Under the pieces are notes generated by a model. The model was not told where the DNA came from. It ran no database searches and worked only from the letters and a program-made list of their open reading frames with translations. A stretch of DNA of 15,113 nucleotides. It comes from Bacillota bacterium (lineage in GTDB: Bacteria; Bacillota; Clostridia; Lachnospirales; Lachnospiraceae). Shown one piece after another: positions 1 through 7,474 of this stretch. Made by a program: the position numbers and the translations under genes. How positions within the stretch are numbered: the first letter of the stretch is position 1; every line of letters starts with the position of its first letter. The stretch is from positions 1 through 15,113 of the forward strand of contig JAIIAN010000065.1 in the NCBI GenBank assembly GCA_022717655.1, read 5' to 3'.

Positions 1-54
1 CATAATAATGATGTATACAAAAAAGATAAAATAGTTAAAATTTTCTAAAAACTG

Positions 55-83
55 TTGAATAATTGACTGAATATTGATATAAT
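55..83 (+). promoter_or_regulatory. Sigma-A-type promoter of hpf
   Basis: A -35 box TTGAAT (55-60) is followed by a 17-bp spacer and a perfect TATAAT (78-83). A TG dinucleotide at 75-76 makes this an extended -10 (TGATATAAT). It lies 65 bp before the hpf start codon, so it would give a leader of roughly 55 nt. The match is strong enough not to need an activator, which fits a housekeeping gene. This is inferred from sequence only. Positions 1-54 are AT-rich with no recognisable gene. Confidence 0.8.
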
Positions 84-92
84 AGATTTACA

Positions 93-121
93 TTACAGGA
101 ACGAAAGTAAAACACCTGTAA
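93..121 (+). other. Inverted repeat in the hpf leader
   Basis: TTACAGG (93-99) and CCTGTAA (115-121) are perfect 7-bp inverted arms separated by 15 nt. They lie between the predicted transcription start and the ribosome binding site (AAAGGGG, about 132-137). The element could form a weak leader hairpin or be a protein site. The loop is long and only one copy was seen, so the call is tentative. Confidence 0.3.
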
Positions 122-147
122 AATACACGTTAAAGGGGTTGGACAGC

Positions 148-690
148 ATGAAATTTATTATAAGCGGAAGAAACATTGATATTACGGACGGACTTAGAAC
201 AGCAGTCGAAGATAAGTTAGGAAAACTGGAACGATATTTTACAGCGGATACAGAAATTATTGTAACATTAAGTGTAGAAAAAGAACGTCAGAAAATTGAA
301 GTAACGATTCCAGTAAAAGGTAATATCATTCGTTCTGAGCAGGTAAGCAATGATATGTATGTTTCCATTGACCTGGTAGAAGAAATCATTGAAAGACAGT
401 TAAGAAAATACAAAACAAAAATTATTAACAAGAAACAGAACGTGGAAACATTCCAGCCGGAATTTATTGAAAAAGACTACGAAGATGATACAAACGAAAT
501 TAAAATCATTCGTACCAAAAAATTTGGATTTAAACCAATGTATCCGGAAGATGCATGCGTGCAGATGGAATTACTTGGACACAATTTCTTTGTATTCTTA
601 AATGCAGAAACAGAAGAAGTCAATGTTGTGTATAAGAGAAAAGGAAACACGTATGGTCTGATTGAACCGGATTTCTCTGATGAAGATTAA
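148..690 (+). CDS. hpf: Ribosome hibernation promoting factor, long form (HPF/YvyD)
   Basis: This 180-residue protein matches the long form of HPF used by Firmicutes to dimerise and silence 70S ribosomes in stationary phase. The N-terminal S30AE/YfiA domain (about residues 1-100) starts MKFIISGRNIDITDGLR and binds the small-subunit decoding region in this family. A charged linker is followed by a C-terminal dimerisation domain (about 120-178) containing the hallmark KFGFKPMYPEDACVQMELLGH stretch, split here by the family's usual FFVFLNAETEEVNVVYKRK segment. The start is placed at ATG 148, because AAAGGGG at 132-137 is about 10 nt upstream. An in-frame TTG at 139 would be almost on top of that site. 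The gene has its own promoter and terminator and is functionally unrelated to the sugar locus that follows. Family assignment is very secure. Confidence 0.96.
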   Translation: MKFIISGRNIDITDGLRTAVEDKLGKLERYFTADTEIIVTLSVEKERQKIEVTIPVKGNIIRSEQVSNDMYVSIDLVEEIIERQLRKYKTKIINKKQNVETFQPEFIEKDYEDDTNEIKIIRTKKFGFKPMYPEDACVQMELLGHNFFVFLNAETEEVNVVYKRKGNTYGLIEPDFSDED

Positions 691-709
691 AAATTGAATA
701 GGCTATGGA

Positions 710-744
710 TAGAGGCTGTAGAAAATTCTACAGTCTCTATTTTT
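710..744 (+). terminator. Rho-independent terminator of hpf
   Basis: A stem of about 14 bp (710-723 with 726-739, one G-U pair, tip closing on an A/T-rich loop) is followed by TTTTT (740-744). It begins 20 bp after the hpf stop codon and separates hpf from the regulator downstream. Confidence 0.88.
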
Positions 745-766
745 GCGTGCAAAATGAAAAACATTC

Positions 767-798
767 TTGAATTTCCAAGACTCTCATGCTAGTATACT
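767..798 (+). promoter_or_regulatory. Promoter of the AraC-family regulator gene
   Basis: TTGAAT (767-772) is followed 17 bp later by TAGTAT (790-795) with an extended-10 TG at 787-788. An alternative -10 is TATACT (793-798), but its spacer would be 20 bp. The -10 region is embedded in a perfect palindrome (789-800), so binding there would compete with RNA polymerase. The regulator ATG is about 80 bp downstream. Confidence 0.6.
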
Positions 799-824
799 AG
801 TTAGAAGTAAATGGTAATACCATT
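789..824. promoter_or_regulatory. Two palindromes on the araC-type gene's promoter and leader
   Basis: CTAGTATACTAG (789-800) is a perfect 12-bp palindrome covering the -10 box. AATGGTA-A-TACCATT (810-824) is a second palindrome with 7-bp arms, just after the expected transcription start. Their centres are about 22 bp apart, close to two helical turns. AraC-family proteins usually bind direct repeats, so these could instead be sites for another dimeric repressor, or RNA hairpin elements. Function is inferred. Confidence 0.45.
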
Positions 825-876
825 AAAACAGGTAGCAAAATCTGCTGAAATGAGATAGGGATGGTGGAGACAAAGG

Positions 877-1779
877 ATGATAGAAATCTTAGAGGGAACA
901 CACGAGACAATCAACTATGGTAATCCATTAGGACTTAGACTGTTTCATAATGTAGACTACGAGGATTACCCGGAACACTGGCATACTGCGATTGAAATCA
1001 TTATGCCGATTCGTGAAGAATACACTGTGATTGTCGGAAGTAAAAAGTATTGTTTAAAAGAAGGAGATATCTTAATTATTAACCCGGGTGTACTGCATGG
1101 TTTGGAAGCACCTCCGACTGGAGAACGTATTATTTTACAGTTTAGTGATTATTTATTATATTCTCTCAAAGAAATGGAGACACTGTTAAATGTGCTTCCG
1201 CCTGTGCTGTATTTATCAGAGGAAGAAGACACGCAGAGATTATACAGTTTTGTAAAACGTCAGATGGATTCCATTATTGTGGAGTATGATGAGGAAAAGA
1301 CATTTTTTAATGCAGTCATTTACGCAAAATTAATTGAAATATTTGTACATATCGGACGAAATGTCATAAGCGGAGGCCGAAAGAATAAAAATCAGGCTTT
1401 GCGCACAGAAAATAATCCGGAAAAGAAAAAGGAATATATGGAAACGATTATGAGTGCCTGTAATTATATTAATCAGCACTATCAGGAGGCTCTTTCTTTG
1501 GAAGAAGTGGCAGAATTCAGTGGATTTTCCAAGTTCCATTTTACAAGGATTTTTAAGCAGTGTATGAATATGACATTCTATGAATATCTGAACCAGAAGC
1601 GGATTTCAAAGGCAGAGGAATTGCTTAGTACGACCGGAGAAAGTGTGACGGAAATTGCAATGAGTTCAGGATTTTCTTCGATTAGTGCATTTAATCGTAC
1701 CTTTAAATCAATAAAAGGATGTTCCCCATCGGAGTATCGTGGAAAAATCAGTACCGATGAGATGTGCAGTAAAAAATAA
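877..1779 (+). CDS. AraC-family transcriptional regulator with N-terminal cupin sensor
   Basis: The 300-residue protein has the usual AraC/XylS layout. An N-terminal cupin-like effector domain (about 10-110) includes the typical EHWHTAIEI (from E33) and the GDILIINPGVLHGL segment. After a linker (about 110-190) comes a C-terminal DNA-binding domain with two helix-turn-helices (about 192-293): LSLEEVAEFSGFSKFHFTRIFK and VTEIAMSSGFSSISAFNRTFK. ATG 877 is preceded by GGTGGAG at about 864-869, and an upstream ATG at 861 is out of frame. It is transcribed alone between two terminators and sits directly before the catabolic genes, so it is most likely their oligosaccharide-responsive activator. The ligand is unknown. 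Candidate binding repeats lie upstream of the esterase and importer operons and in its own leader. Confidence 0.93.
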   Translation: MIEILEGTHETINYGNPLGLRLFHNVDYEDYPEHWHTAIEIIMPIREEYTVIVGSKKYCLKEGDILIINPGVLHGLEAPPTGERIILQFSDYLLYSLKEMETLLNVLPPVLYLSEEEDTQRLYSFVKRQMDSIIVEYDEEKTFFNAVIYAKLIEIFVHIGRNVISGGRKNKNQALRTENNPEKKKEYMETIMSACNYINQHYQEALSLEEVAEFSGFSKFHFTRIFKQCMNMTFYEYLNQKRISKAEELLSTTGESVTEIAMSSGFSSISAFNRTFKSIKGCSPSEYRGKISTDEMCSKK

Positions 1780-1807
1780 GAATCCCATTTTCGGGGTTCT
1801 TATTTTT
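1772..1807 (+). terminator. Rho-independent terminator overlapping the regulator stop codon
   Basis: A long stem (1772-1786 with 1793-1807, 6-nt loop ATTTTC, three C-G pairs and one T-G pair at the top) ends in TTTTT. The stop codon (1777-1779) lies inside the left arm. With A-rich and T-rich flanks it could act in both directions. It isolates the regulator from the esterase operon. Confidence 0.9.
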
Positions 1808-1820
1808 GTTGTATAAAAAG

Positions 1821-1896
1821 AAAGCAAGAATCGAGAAACACTCGGCAACATTAAGGGAGAATTTTTACAGGAAATCCTTTATGATAAGGATAAGAT
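1821..1896 (+). promoter_or_regulatory. Probable regulatory region of the esterase-GH2 operon
   Basis: The 136-bp gap before the esterase contains two GCAA-type half-sites, GCAAGAAT (1824-1831) and GCAACATT (1845-1852), spaced exactly 21 bp. It also has an 18-bp inverted repeat (ATCCTT 1874-1879, AAGGAT 1886-1891). No good sigma-A promoter is visible. TTTACA (1864-1869) has only poorly spaced partners, TATGAT (1880-1885) and TAAGAT (1891-1896). A weak promoter helped by the AraC-type protein is the simplest reading. The ribosome binding site is AAAGGAG at 1931-1937. Confidence 0.4.
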
Positions 1897-1943
1897 AAAA
1901 GAAACGAGTAAATTCAGAATAGAATAGAAAAAAGGAGACCGTT

Positions 1944-3776
1944 ATGAGTCAGTCAATTAAACTTCCAAAACTTCTGCAGGAAGGCTGTGTATTACAGCGC
2001 GGAGAAAAGACAAGAATCTGGGGCTGGTACAAACCACAGGCAGAGCTTGAGGTTACATTTCAGGAGAAAGTTTACAGAACCAAATGTGAGGAGGACGGAG
2101 CATTTGAGACAGAAGTTTCCTGTGAAAAAACAGGTGGTCCTTATGGATTGAGTATAAAAAGTGAAGATGGACAGGAGACAGTCGTAAAAGAGGTTTCTGT
2201 TGGAGATGTGTTTGTATGTTCCGGACAGTCTAACATGGAACTTCCGATTACAAGAGTGCGTGAAATGTTTCCGGATGAACCGGGAAATGCAATGGTACAC
2301 CAGTATAAAGTGGAAGAATGTCCGGTGTTTACAGGGGCATTAAAAGAACATAAAGAAGCAGGCTGGAATGAATGTGTGGGAGAACCGCTTGAGACAACAA
2401 CTGCACTTGGATATTTCTTTGGAGATATGATTCAGAAAAAAGAGCAGGTTCCGGTCGGAATCATCAACATCAGCAAAGGGGGAACTCCGGTAGAAGCATG
2501 GATGAGTGAAGAAGCTTTGGCAGATTACCCGGAGTTTTTAGAAGTAAAAGAGCGTTTTGCACAGGACGGATATATTGAAAATCTGCTCAGTACACAGGAT
2601 AAAAAAGAAAACGCATGGCATGAACTGCTTTCAAAGAAAGAGGCAGAGACAGAGGATGCATCGTGGAACACTTTAGAAGTTCCAGGCTGGTTTGATAAAC
2701 AGGGACTTGAAGATTTCAGTGGATTACTGCATTTAAAGAGAACTTTTGAAGTGCCAAAAGAACTGGCAGGAAAATCCGCAATTTTAAAAATGGGAACGCT
2801 TGTGGACAGTGACCGTATCTTTATCAATGGAGAAAAGGTGGGAGAAACCGGTTATTGTTTTCCACCAAGACTTTATCCGGTACCGGAGGGACTTTTAAAG
2901 GCAGGAGAAAATGAAATCTTTATCCGTCTGGAATGTCGTGACGGAAAAGGTCGTATCACTCCGGATAAACCTTGTGATGTATGTTTTGAATCCGGAGAAA
3001 AAATCAGTCTTCGTGGAACATGGCAATATCAGGTGCGTGTAGTCAGCGAACAGGCTCCGACACTTACCTTTATTACAAGACAGCCAACCGGAATGTATCA
3101 GGGAATGGTTGCACCGTGTACCAACATGACCGTAAAAGGAGCACTGTGGTATCAGGGAGAATCCAATGAGTGGTATCCGGAAAGTTATGAAGATTTGATT
3201 CAGAAGATGATTTTGGATTGGAGAGCACATTGGAAACAGGAAGAACTGCCATTTATTGTGGTTCAGCTTCCGGCTTGTGGAATGGATAACCGTGGAGACG
3301 GCGCATGGGCAGTCATTCGTGAAGCCCAGAAAAATGCGGAAAAACTTCCGGATGTGGCAGTTACTGTAAACTTAGATTTGGGAGAATACAATGATTTGCA
3401 TCCGCTTAATAAAAAAGGCGTGGCACACCGTGCTTATCTCGCAGCAAGAAAAGTGATGTACAAAGAAGAACTTATCAGTGAGGGACCAAAGCTGATTTCT
3501 TATGAGAAAACAGCAGACGGAGTAGAACTTACCTTTGATACGCAGGATGGACAGTCACTGGAAATTGCCTGCGGAGACAGCGTAAATGAATTTGAAACCG
3601 CAAAAGCAGATGGAGTATTTTATCCAGCAAAAGCGAAAATTGAAGGTACGAAAGTAAAAGTATTTGGAGAAGAAATCAAAAAAGTGCGTTATGCATGGAA
3701 GGATTCTCCACTTGATGGTCTGTTAAAAAATAAAGAGGGACTTTTGACAGCTCCGTTTGAGATAGAAATAAAGTAG
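1944..3776 (+). CDS. Cytoplasmic SGNH carbohydrate O-acetylesterase, sialate-O-acetylesterase-like, with inserted beta-sandwich
   Basis: The 610-residue protein should remove O-acetyl groups from a sugar or oligosaccharide. An N-terminal beta-rich domain (about 1-85) has the VLQRGEKTRIWGW pattern typical of SIAE-type esterases. The SGNH core opens with SGQSNM, placing the nucleophile at Ser96. GGTPVEAWM follows, then WYQGESN (402-408), and DLH gives Asp484 and His486 as the acid and base. Between roughly residues 235 and 350 the core is interrupted by a jelly-roll-like insert resembling GH2 sugar-binding domains (LKRTFEVP, DSDRIFINGEKVGETGY, AGENEIFIRLE). A CE20-type xyloglucan acetylesterase shares this bimodular plan. 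No signal peptide is visible, so it acts inside the cell on imported, acetylated oligosaccharides. It is followed after 50 bp by the GH2 gene with no terminator between. Family is secure; substrate is inferred, and neighbouring GH115 favours acetylated glucuronoxylan fragments. Confidence 0.88.
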   Translation: MSQSIKLPKLLQEGCVLQRGEKTRIWGWYKPQAELEVTFQEKVYRTKCEEDGAFETEVSCEKTGGPYGLSIKSEDGQETVVKEVSVGDVFVCSGQSNMELPITRVREMFPDEPGNAMVHQYKVEECPVFTGALKEHKEAGWNECVGEPLETTTALGYFFGDMIQKKEQVPVGIINISKGGTPVEAWMSEEALADYPEFLEVKERFAQDGYIENLLSTQDKKENAWHELLSKKEAETEDASWNTLEVPGWFDKQGLEDFSGLLHLKRTFEVPKELAGKSAILKMGTLVDSDRIFINGEKVGETGYCFPPRLYPVPEGLLKAGENEIFIRLECRDGKGRITPDKPCDVCFESGEKISLRGTWQYQVRVVSEQAPTLTFITRQPTGMYQGMVAPCTNMTVKGALWYQGESNEWYPESYEDLIQKMILDWRAHWKQEELPFIVVQLPACGMDNRGDGAWAVIREAQKNAEKLPDVAVTVNLDLGEYNDLHPLNKKGVAHRAYLAARKVMYKEELISEGPKLISYEKTADGVELTFDTQDGQSLEIACGDSVNEFETAKADGVFYPAKAKIEGTKVKVFGEEIKKVRYAWKDSPLDGLLKNKEGLLTAPFEIEIK

Positions 3777-3826
3777 AGAATCAAGACTAAATCGGACAGA
3801 AAAAAGTAAAGGAACGGGAGAGGCAG

Positions 3827-6800
3827 ATGAAACGGTTATTTAATGATGGATGGAAATTTTGTAAACAGCCCCTTGAGACAAGCTTAGAACAGGTACAGGA
3901 AAGGATGCAGGATTTCTATGCCGTAGGAATCCCACATGACTGGATGATTTCCCAGGTGGAAAATTTATACGAAGACGGAATGGGCTGGTATCACAAGAAA
4001 TTTAACTGGACAAAAGAGGAAGAAGAACTGGTGGTACTTCGGTTTGATGGGATTTACATGGACAGTCGTATCTATGTAAATGGAGTACAGGCGGGAGAAT
4101 GGAAATATGGATACACAACTTTTGAAGTAGACGTTACGGACCTGTTAAAAGACGGCGAGAATGAAATTTTTGTATCGATTACTTTTCAAACTCCAAACAG
4201 CCGTTGGTATACCGGAGCCGGGATTTACCGTAATGTATGGTTAAAGAGGCTTCCTTTGGAACATTTTGTGTCAGATGGAATTTATTTTTCAGCCAAAAAA
4301 GAAGATGAAAATGTATGGCAGGTAGAGATTGATGCCGAGGTTGAAGCAACAAGCGAACTGCAGGTAGTCTATGAATTAAAAGCAAAAAACTCAGACAACG
4401 TTCAAAAACTTACGGGTAAAGGATCCGTGACAAAAGAAAATGACATTTATGTGCATCATTTAAAAGCAAAAGTAAACCATCCGGATATCTGGGATGTAGA
4501 ACATCCGGATTATTATGAATTAATCGTTTCTTTATATAAGGGAACGGAATTAATCGAGCAGGAAGTGCAGAATGTCGGTTTCCGTATGATTGAATTAAAT
4601 CCAAATCAGGGATTTTTATTAAATGGAAGAAAAGTAAAATTAAACGGTGTCTGTGACCATCATGACCTGGGATGTCTTGGAACTGCTTTCCATAAAAAGG
4701 CAATGAAAAGAAAATTTGAACTCTTAAAAGAGATGGGAACTAATGCAGTCCGTCTTTCTCACAATATGCCGGCACCGGAAGTCATGGAACTGGCAGATGA
4801 GATGGGACTTTTGATTGTGACAGAGGCTTTTGATATGTGGGAGTCTTCTAAGAATCCGTATGATTATGCACGCTTTTTCCCGGAGTGGTATGAAAGGGAT
4901 GTCAAAAACTGGGTGAAACGTGACAGAAATCATCCAAGTCTGTTGATGTGGAGTATCGGAAACGAAATTTATGATACCCATGTCGGTGATAAGGGACAGT
5001 ACTGGACTCGTATTTTAATAGAAGAAGTACGAAAATACGACCCGCGAAACAATGCTGAAGTGACGATTGGTTCGAACTATATGCCGTGGGAAAATGCACA
5101 GAAATGTGCGGATATCGTAAAAAATGCCGGATATAACTATGGAGAGAAATATTATGCAGACCACCATAAAAATCATCCGGAATGGGTTATCTATGGAAGT
5201 GAGACAGCTTCGATTGTACAGAGCCGTGGAATCTATCATTTCCCATACCGCCAGTCTGTACTGACAGATGAAGATGAGCAGTGTTCCGCTCTTGGAAATT
5301 CTACAACCAGCTGGGGTGCAAAATCTGTTGAAGCATGTATTCAGGCAGAAGCAGAACACCCGTATTCCTGTGGACAGTTTATCTGGACTGGATTTGACTA
5401 TATCGGAGAGCCGACTCCGTATCACACAAAAAATTCTTATTTTGGACAGATTGATACAGCCGGATTTTTTAAAGATTCTTTCTATTTATATAAGGCAGGC
5501 TGGGTCGATTATAAAAAAGAGCCATTTGTACATATCTTCCCGTATTGGGATTTTAATAATGGACAGTTTATCGATGTAAGAGTCTGCTCCAATGCACCGG
5601 TTGTGGAATTGATTTTTAATGGCAAGAGTCAGGGAATCTGTACATTAGATGCAAAGAGTGGAAAACAGCTTGCCGGACACTGGCAGATTCCTTATGAAGA
5701 GGGCGAGCTGCGTGCGGTTGCCTGCGATGAAGAAGGAAATGAAATCGCAGAAGATGTTCAACATTCGTTTAAAGATGCAGAAAAAATCTGCTTAGACGCA
5801 TCCGAAAAGGAACTGCTTGCAGACGGAGAAGACTTATTATTTGTAGAAATTACCATGAAAGATAAAGACGGATATCCGGTTCAAAATGCAAATAATCGTG
5901 TCTGGATTGAAGCGGAAAGCGCCGGAGTCTTAGTTGGAACAGATAACGGAGACAGTACCGATACCGAGCAGTATACTTCCGGAAGCCGAAAGTTATTCAG
6001 TGGAAAACTTTTAGCGGTATTTAAGACAAAAGACAAAGCAGGCGATTTAAAAATCCGTGTCAGTAGTGCAGGAATGGAAAGCGAAGAACTGGTCATTCCG
6101 GTAAAAGAAGCAAAAGTAAGAGAAGGAATCAGTCTGCTTGCTTATGAAGGAGTAAGAAAAGCAGAGCCGGAAAAAACAGAGGATGTAGAGGTAAGAAACA
6201 TTTATTTGGAAAGCGAAAATGGTCTGCATCTGCATAAAGAAAATCAGGAAACCATCGTAAAAGCACTTTTTAGTCCGGCAAATGCAAAAGATAAAGAATT
6301 AATCTGGAGCATTGTGGATGATGCTGGGATTCCGTTAAAGATTGCAACAATTGAAGAAATCGGAGACGGATGTGTAAAAGTGACTGCAAAAAGTGATGGA
6401 AACTTTAGACTGCGTTGCATGTCAAAGAGTGGAACAGACCATATCCGTATTATTTCTTCTCTGGAATTTATTATTACAGGACTTGGAAAAGCCTTTACTG
6501 ACCCTTATGAATTTGTCAGTGCCGGTCTGTATAACTACAGCAAAGGTGAAATCGGAAATGGAAATGAACATGGAGTGGCAACTGCAAGAGATGGAGAAAG
6601 TCAGGTTGGATTTAGAAACATCGACTTTGGTGCTTATGGTTCAGATGAAATTACTGTTCCGATTTTCGCACTGACCGATGACCCTTATGAAATTGAAATC
6701 TATGAAGGCATGCCGGATGAAGGAGGCAGTCTGCTTGGCAGATTTATTTATCAGAAACCAAAAATCTGGAATGTTTATCAGCAGGAAACATTCCATTTGA

Positions 6801-7249
6801 ATAAGAGACTGCGTGGAATCAGTGAAATCTGCTTTGTACTGCGTGAAAAGATTCATATTAAGGGATTCTGGTTTAAGAAATACAATCGTGCATGGCAGAC
6901 TCTTGTGGCAGGAGAATGTGATAAGATTTACGGAGACAGCTTTGAACGTGCAGGAGAAGAAATCCGTCAGATTGGAAATAATGTTACCATTCGTTTTGAA
7001 CAGATGGATTTTGGTGAAAAAGGAACAAAGAGCCTTGTAATTTGTGGAAGTACTCCGCTTGAAAAGAATACGATTATTCTGAAATTTGCCAAAGATGGAG
7101 TTGAAGAACAGAGAATGGTTGAATTTATGGGAACAAAGACGAAACAGAGCTTTGAGATAGAACCGATTTACGGAGTTAACGATGTAAGTCTGGTATTTCT
7201 TCCGGGAAGCAACTTTAATTTTACAAGTATCTGCTTTTGCGAAGCATAA
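3827..7249 (+). CDS. Large cytoplasmic GH2 glycoside hydrolase (beta-galactosidase type) with DUF4982-like and two C-terminal beta-sandwich modules
   Basis: The 1140-residue enzyme shows the standard GH2 order: sugar-binding jelly roll (about 1-155, starts MKRLFNDGWKF), immunoglobulin-like domain (about 155-255) and TIM barrel (about 260-560). The acid/base is Glu380 in SIGNEI and the probable nucleophile is Glu459 in YGSETAS, a 79-residue spacing like that of LacZ. A DUF4982-like segment (about 570-640) and a bacterial Ig-like region (about 655-740) follow. The C-terminus has two related beta-sandwich modules (about 925-1030 and 1050-1140), each carrying a DFG-x-x-G motif. It is longer than LacZ (1024). 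There is no signal peptide, so it works in the cytoplasm. ATG 3827 follows GGGAGAGG (3816-3823). Beta-galactosidase is the default for this subgroup, but other exo-beta-glycosidase activities are possible. It would trim a terminal sugar from an imported oligosaccharide. Confidence 0.9.
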   Translation: MKRLFNDGWKFCKQPLETSLEQVQERMQDFYAVGIPHDWMISQVENLYEDGMGWYHKKFNWTKEEEELVVLRFDGIYMDSRIYVNGVQAGEWKYGYTTFEVDVTDLLKDGENEIFVSITFQTPNSRWYTGAGIYRNVWLKRLPLEHFVSDGIYFSAKKEDENVWQVEIDAEVEATSELQVVYELKAKNSDNVQKLTGKGSVTKENDIYVHHLKAKVNHPDIWDVEHPDYYELIVSLYKGTELIEQEVQNVGFRMIELNPNQGFLLNGRKVKLNGVCDHHDLGCLGTAFHKKAMKRKFELLKEMGTNAVRLSHNMPAPEVMELADEMGLLIVTEAFDMWESSKNPYDYARFFPEWYERDVKNWVKRDRNHPSLLMWSIGNEIYDTHVGDKGQYWTRILIEEVRKYDPRNNAEVTIGSNYMPWENAQKCADIVKNAGYNYGEKYYADHHKNHPEWVIYGSETASIVQSRGIYHFPYRQSVLTDEDEQCSALGNSTTSWGAKSVEACIQAEAEHPYSCGQFIWTGFDYIGEPTPYHTKNSYFGQIDTAGFFKDSFYLYKAGWVDYKKEPFVHIFPYWDFNNGQFIDVRVCSNAPVVELIFNGKSQGICTLDAKSGKQLAGHWQIPYEEGELRAVACDEEGNEIAEDVQHSFKDAEKICLDASEKELLADGEDLLFVEITMKDKDGYPVQNANNRVWIEAESAGVLVGTDNGDSTDTEQYTSGSRKLFSGKLLAVFKTKDKAGDLKIRVSSAGMESEELVIPVKEAKVREGISLLAYEGVRKAEPEKTEDVEVRNIYLESENGLHLHKENQETIVKALFSPANAKDKELIWSIVDDAGIPLKIATIEEIGDGCVKVTAKSDGNFRLRCMSKSGTDHIRIISSLEFIITGLGKAFTDPYEFVSAGLYNYSKGEIGNGNEHGVATARDGESQVGFRNIDFGAYGSDEITVPIFALTDDPYEIEIYEGMPDEGGSLLGRFIYQKPKIWNVYQQETFHLNKRLRGISEICFVLREKIHIKGFWFKKYNRAWQTLVAGECDKIYGDSFERAGEEIRQIGNNVTIRFEQMDFGEKGTKSLVICGSTPLEKNTIILKFAKDGVEEQRMVEFMGTKTKQSFEIEPIYGVNDVSLVFLPGSNFNFTSICFCEA

Positions 7250-7254
7250 AAAAT

Positions 7255-7296
7255 AAGACAGGGATTGCATGGAAAAAACAGGCAGTCCCTGTTTTC
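7255..7296 (+). terminator. Rho-independent terminator of the esterase-GH2 operon
   Basis: The stem pairs ACAGGGATTGC (7258-7268) with GCAGTCCCTGT (7282-7292), with one T-G pair, and flanking AA/TT pairs extend it. A short TTTT (7292-7295) follows. The loop is 13 nt and the T-run is modest, so some readthrough is possible. It starts a few bases after the GH2 stop. Confidence 0.72.
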
Positions 7297-7320
7297 GTTA
7301 AGGTGTTAGTTCGCAAGATG

Positions 7321-7413
7321 TGAGCAATTTATGAGAAAAGGTATAGGAAATAGCCAGAATAAATAGCAAAATTTGGGCACTTTTGAGCAATATGTGACTA
7401 GCCAAATGGGAAA
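7321..7413 (+). promoter_or_regulatory. 21-bp-phased GCAA direct repeats upstream of the importer operon
   Basis: GCAA boxes begin at 7324, 7366 and 7387, at separations of 42 and 21 bp. The outer two are the near-identical 10-mers TGAGCAATTT (7321-7330) and TGAGCAATAT (7384-7393), exactly 63 bp apart. Weaker relatives fall on the same 21-bp grid at 7345 (AGGAAAT) and 7408 (GGGAAAAT). AraC-family regulators typically bind direct half-sites about 21 bp apart on one DNA face, so this is a candidate activator array 80-175 bp before the -10 box. TAGCCA boxes at 7351 and 7399 may be secondary sites. Binding is inferred. Confidence 0.5.
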
Positions 7414-7474
7414 ATGCCTAAAAATATACAAGTATTATGCACATGTTGCTAAAATAATGGCAAAAAAAGAAGTG

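Noticed and set aside
1..48. An open frame of 15 codons ending TAA at 46-48 that could be the 3' end of an upstream gene
   Set aside because: It is too short and compositionally plain, matches no family tail I recognise, and AT-rich DNA gives such frames by chance.
63..83. TTGACT at 63-68 as the hpf -35 box
   Set aside because: The spacer to TATAAT would be only 9 bp; TTGAAT at 55-60 gives 17 bp.
139..147. TTG at 139 as the hpf start
   Set aside because: The ribosome binding site AAAGGGG ends just before it, leaving no spacing, while ATG 148 is well spaced and gives the conserved N-terminus.
5015..5425. A 136-codon reverse-strand open frame inside the GH2 catalytic domain
   Set aside because: It lies antisense to the conserved active-site region, with no family resemblance and no expression signals.
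6641..7270. A 209-codon reverse-strand open frame across the GH2 3' end
   Set aside because: It is antisense to a clear GH2 coding region, has no ribosome binding site or recognisable domain, and its composition is what the complementary strand of this gene would give.
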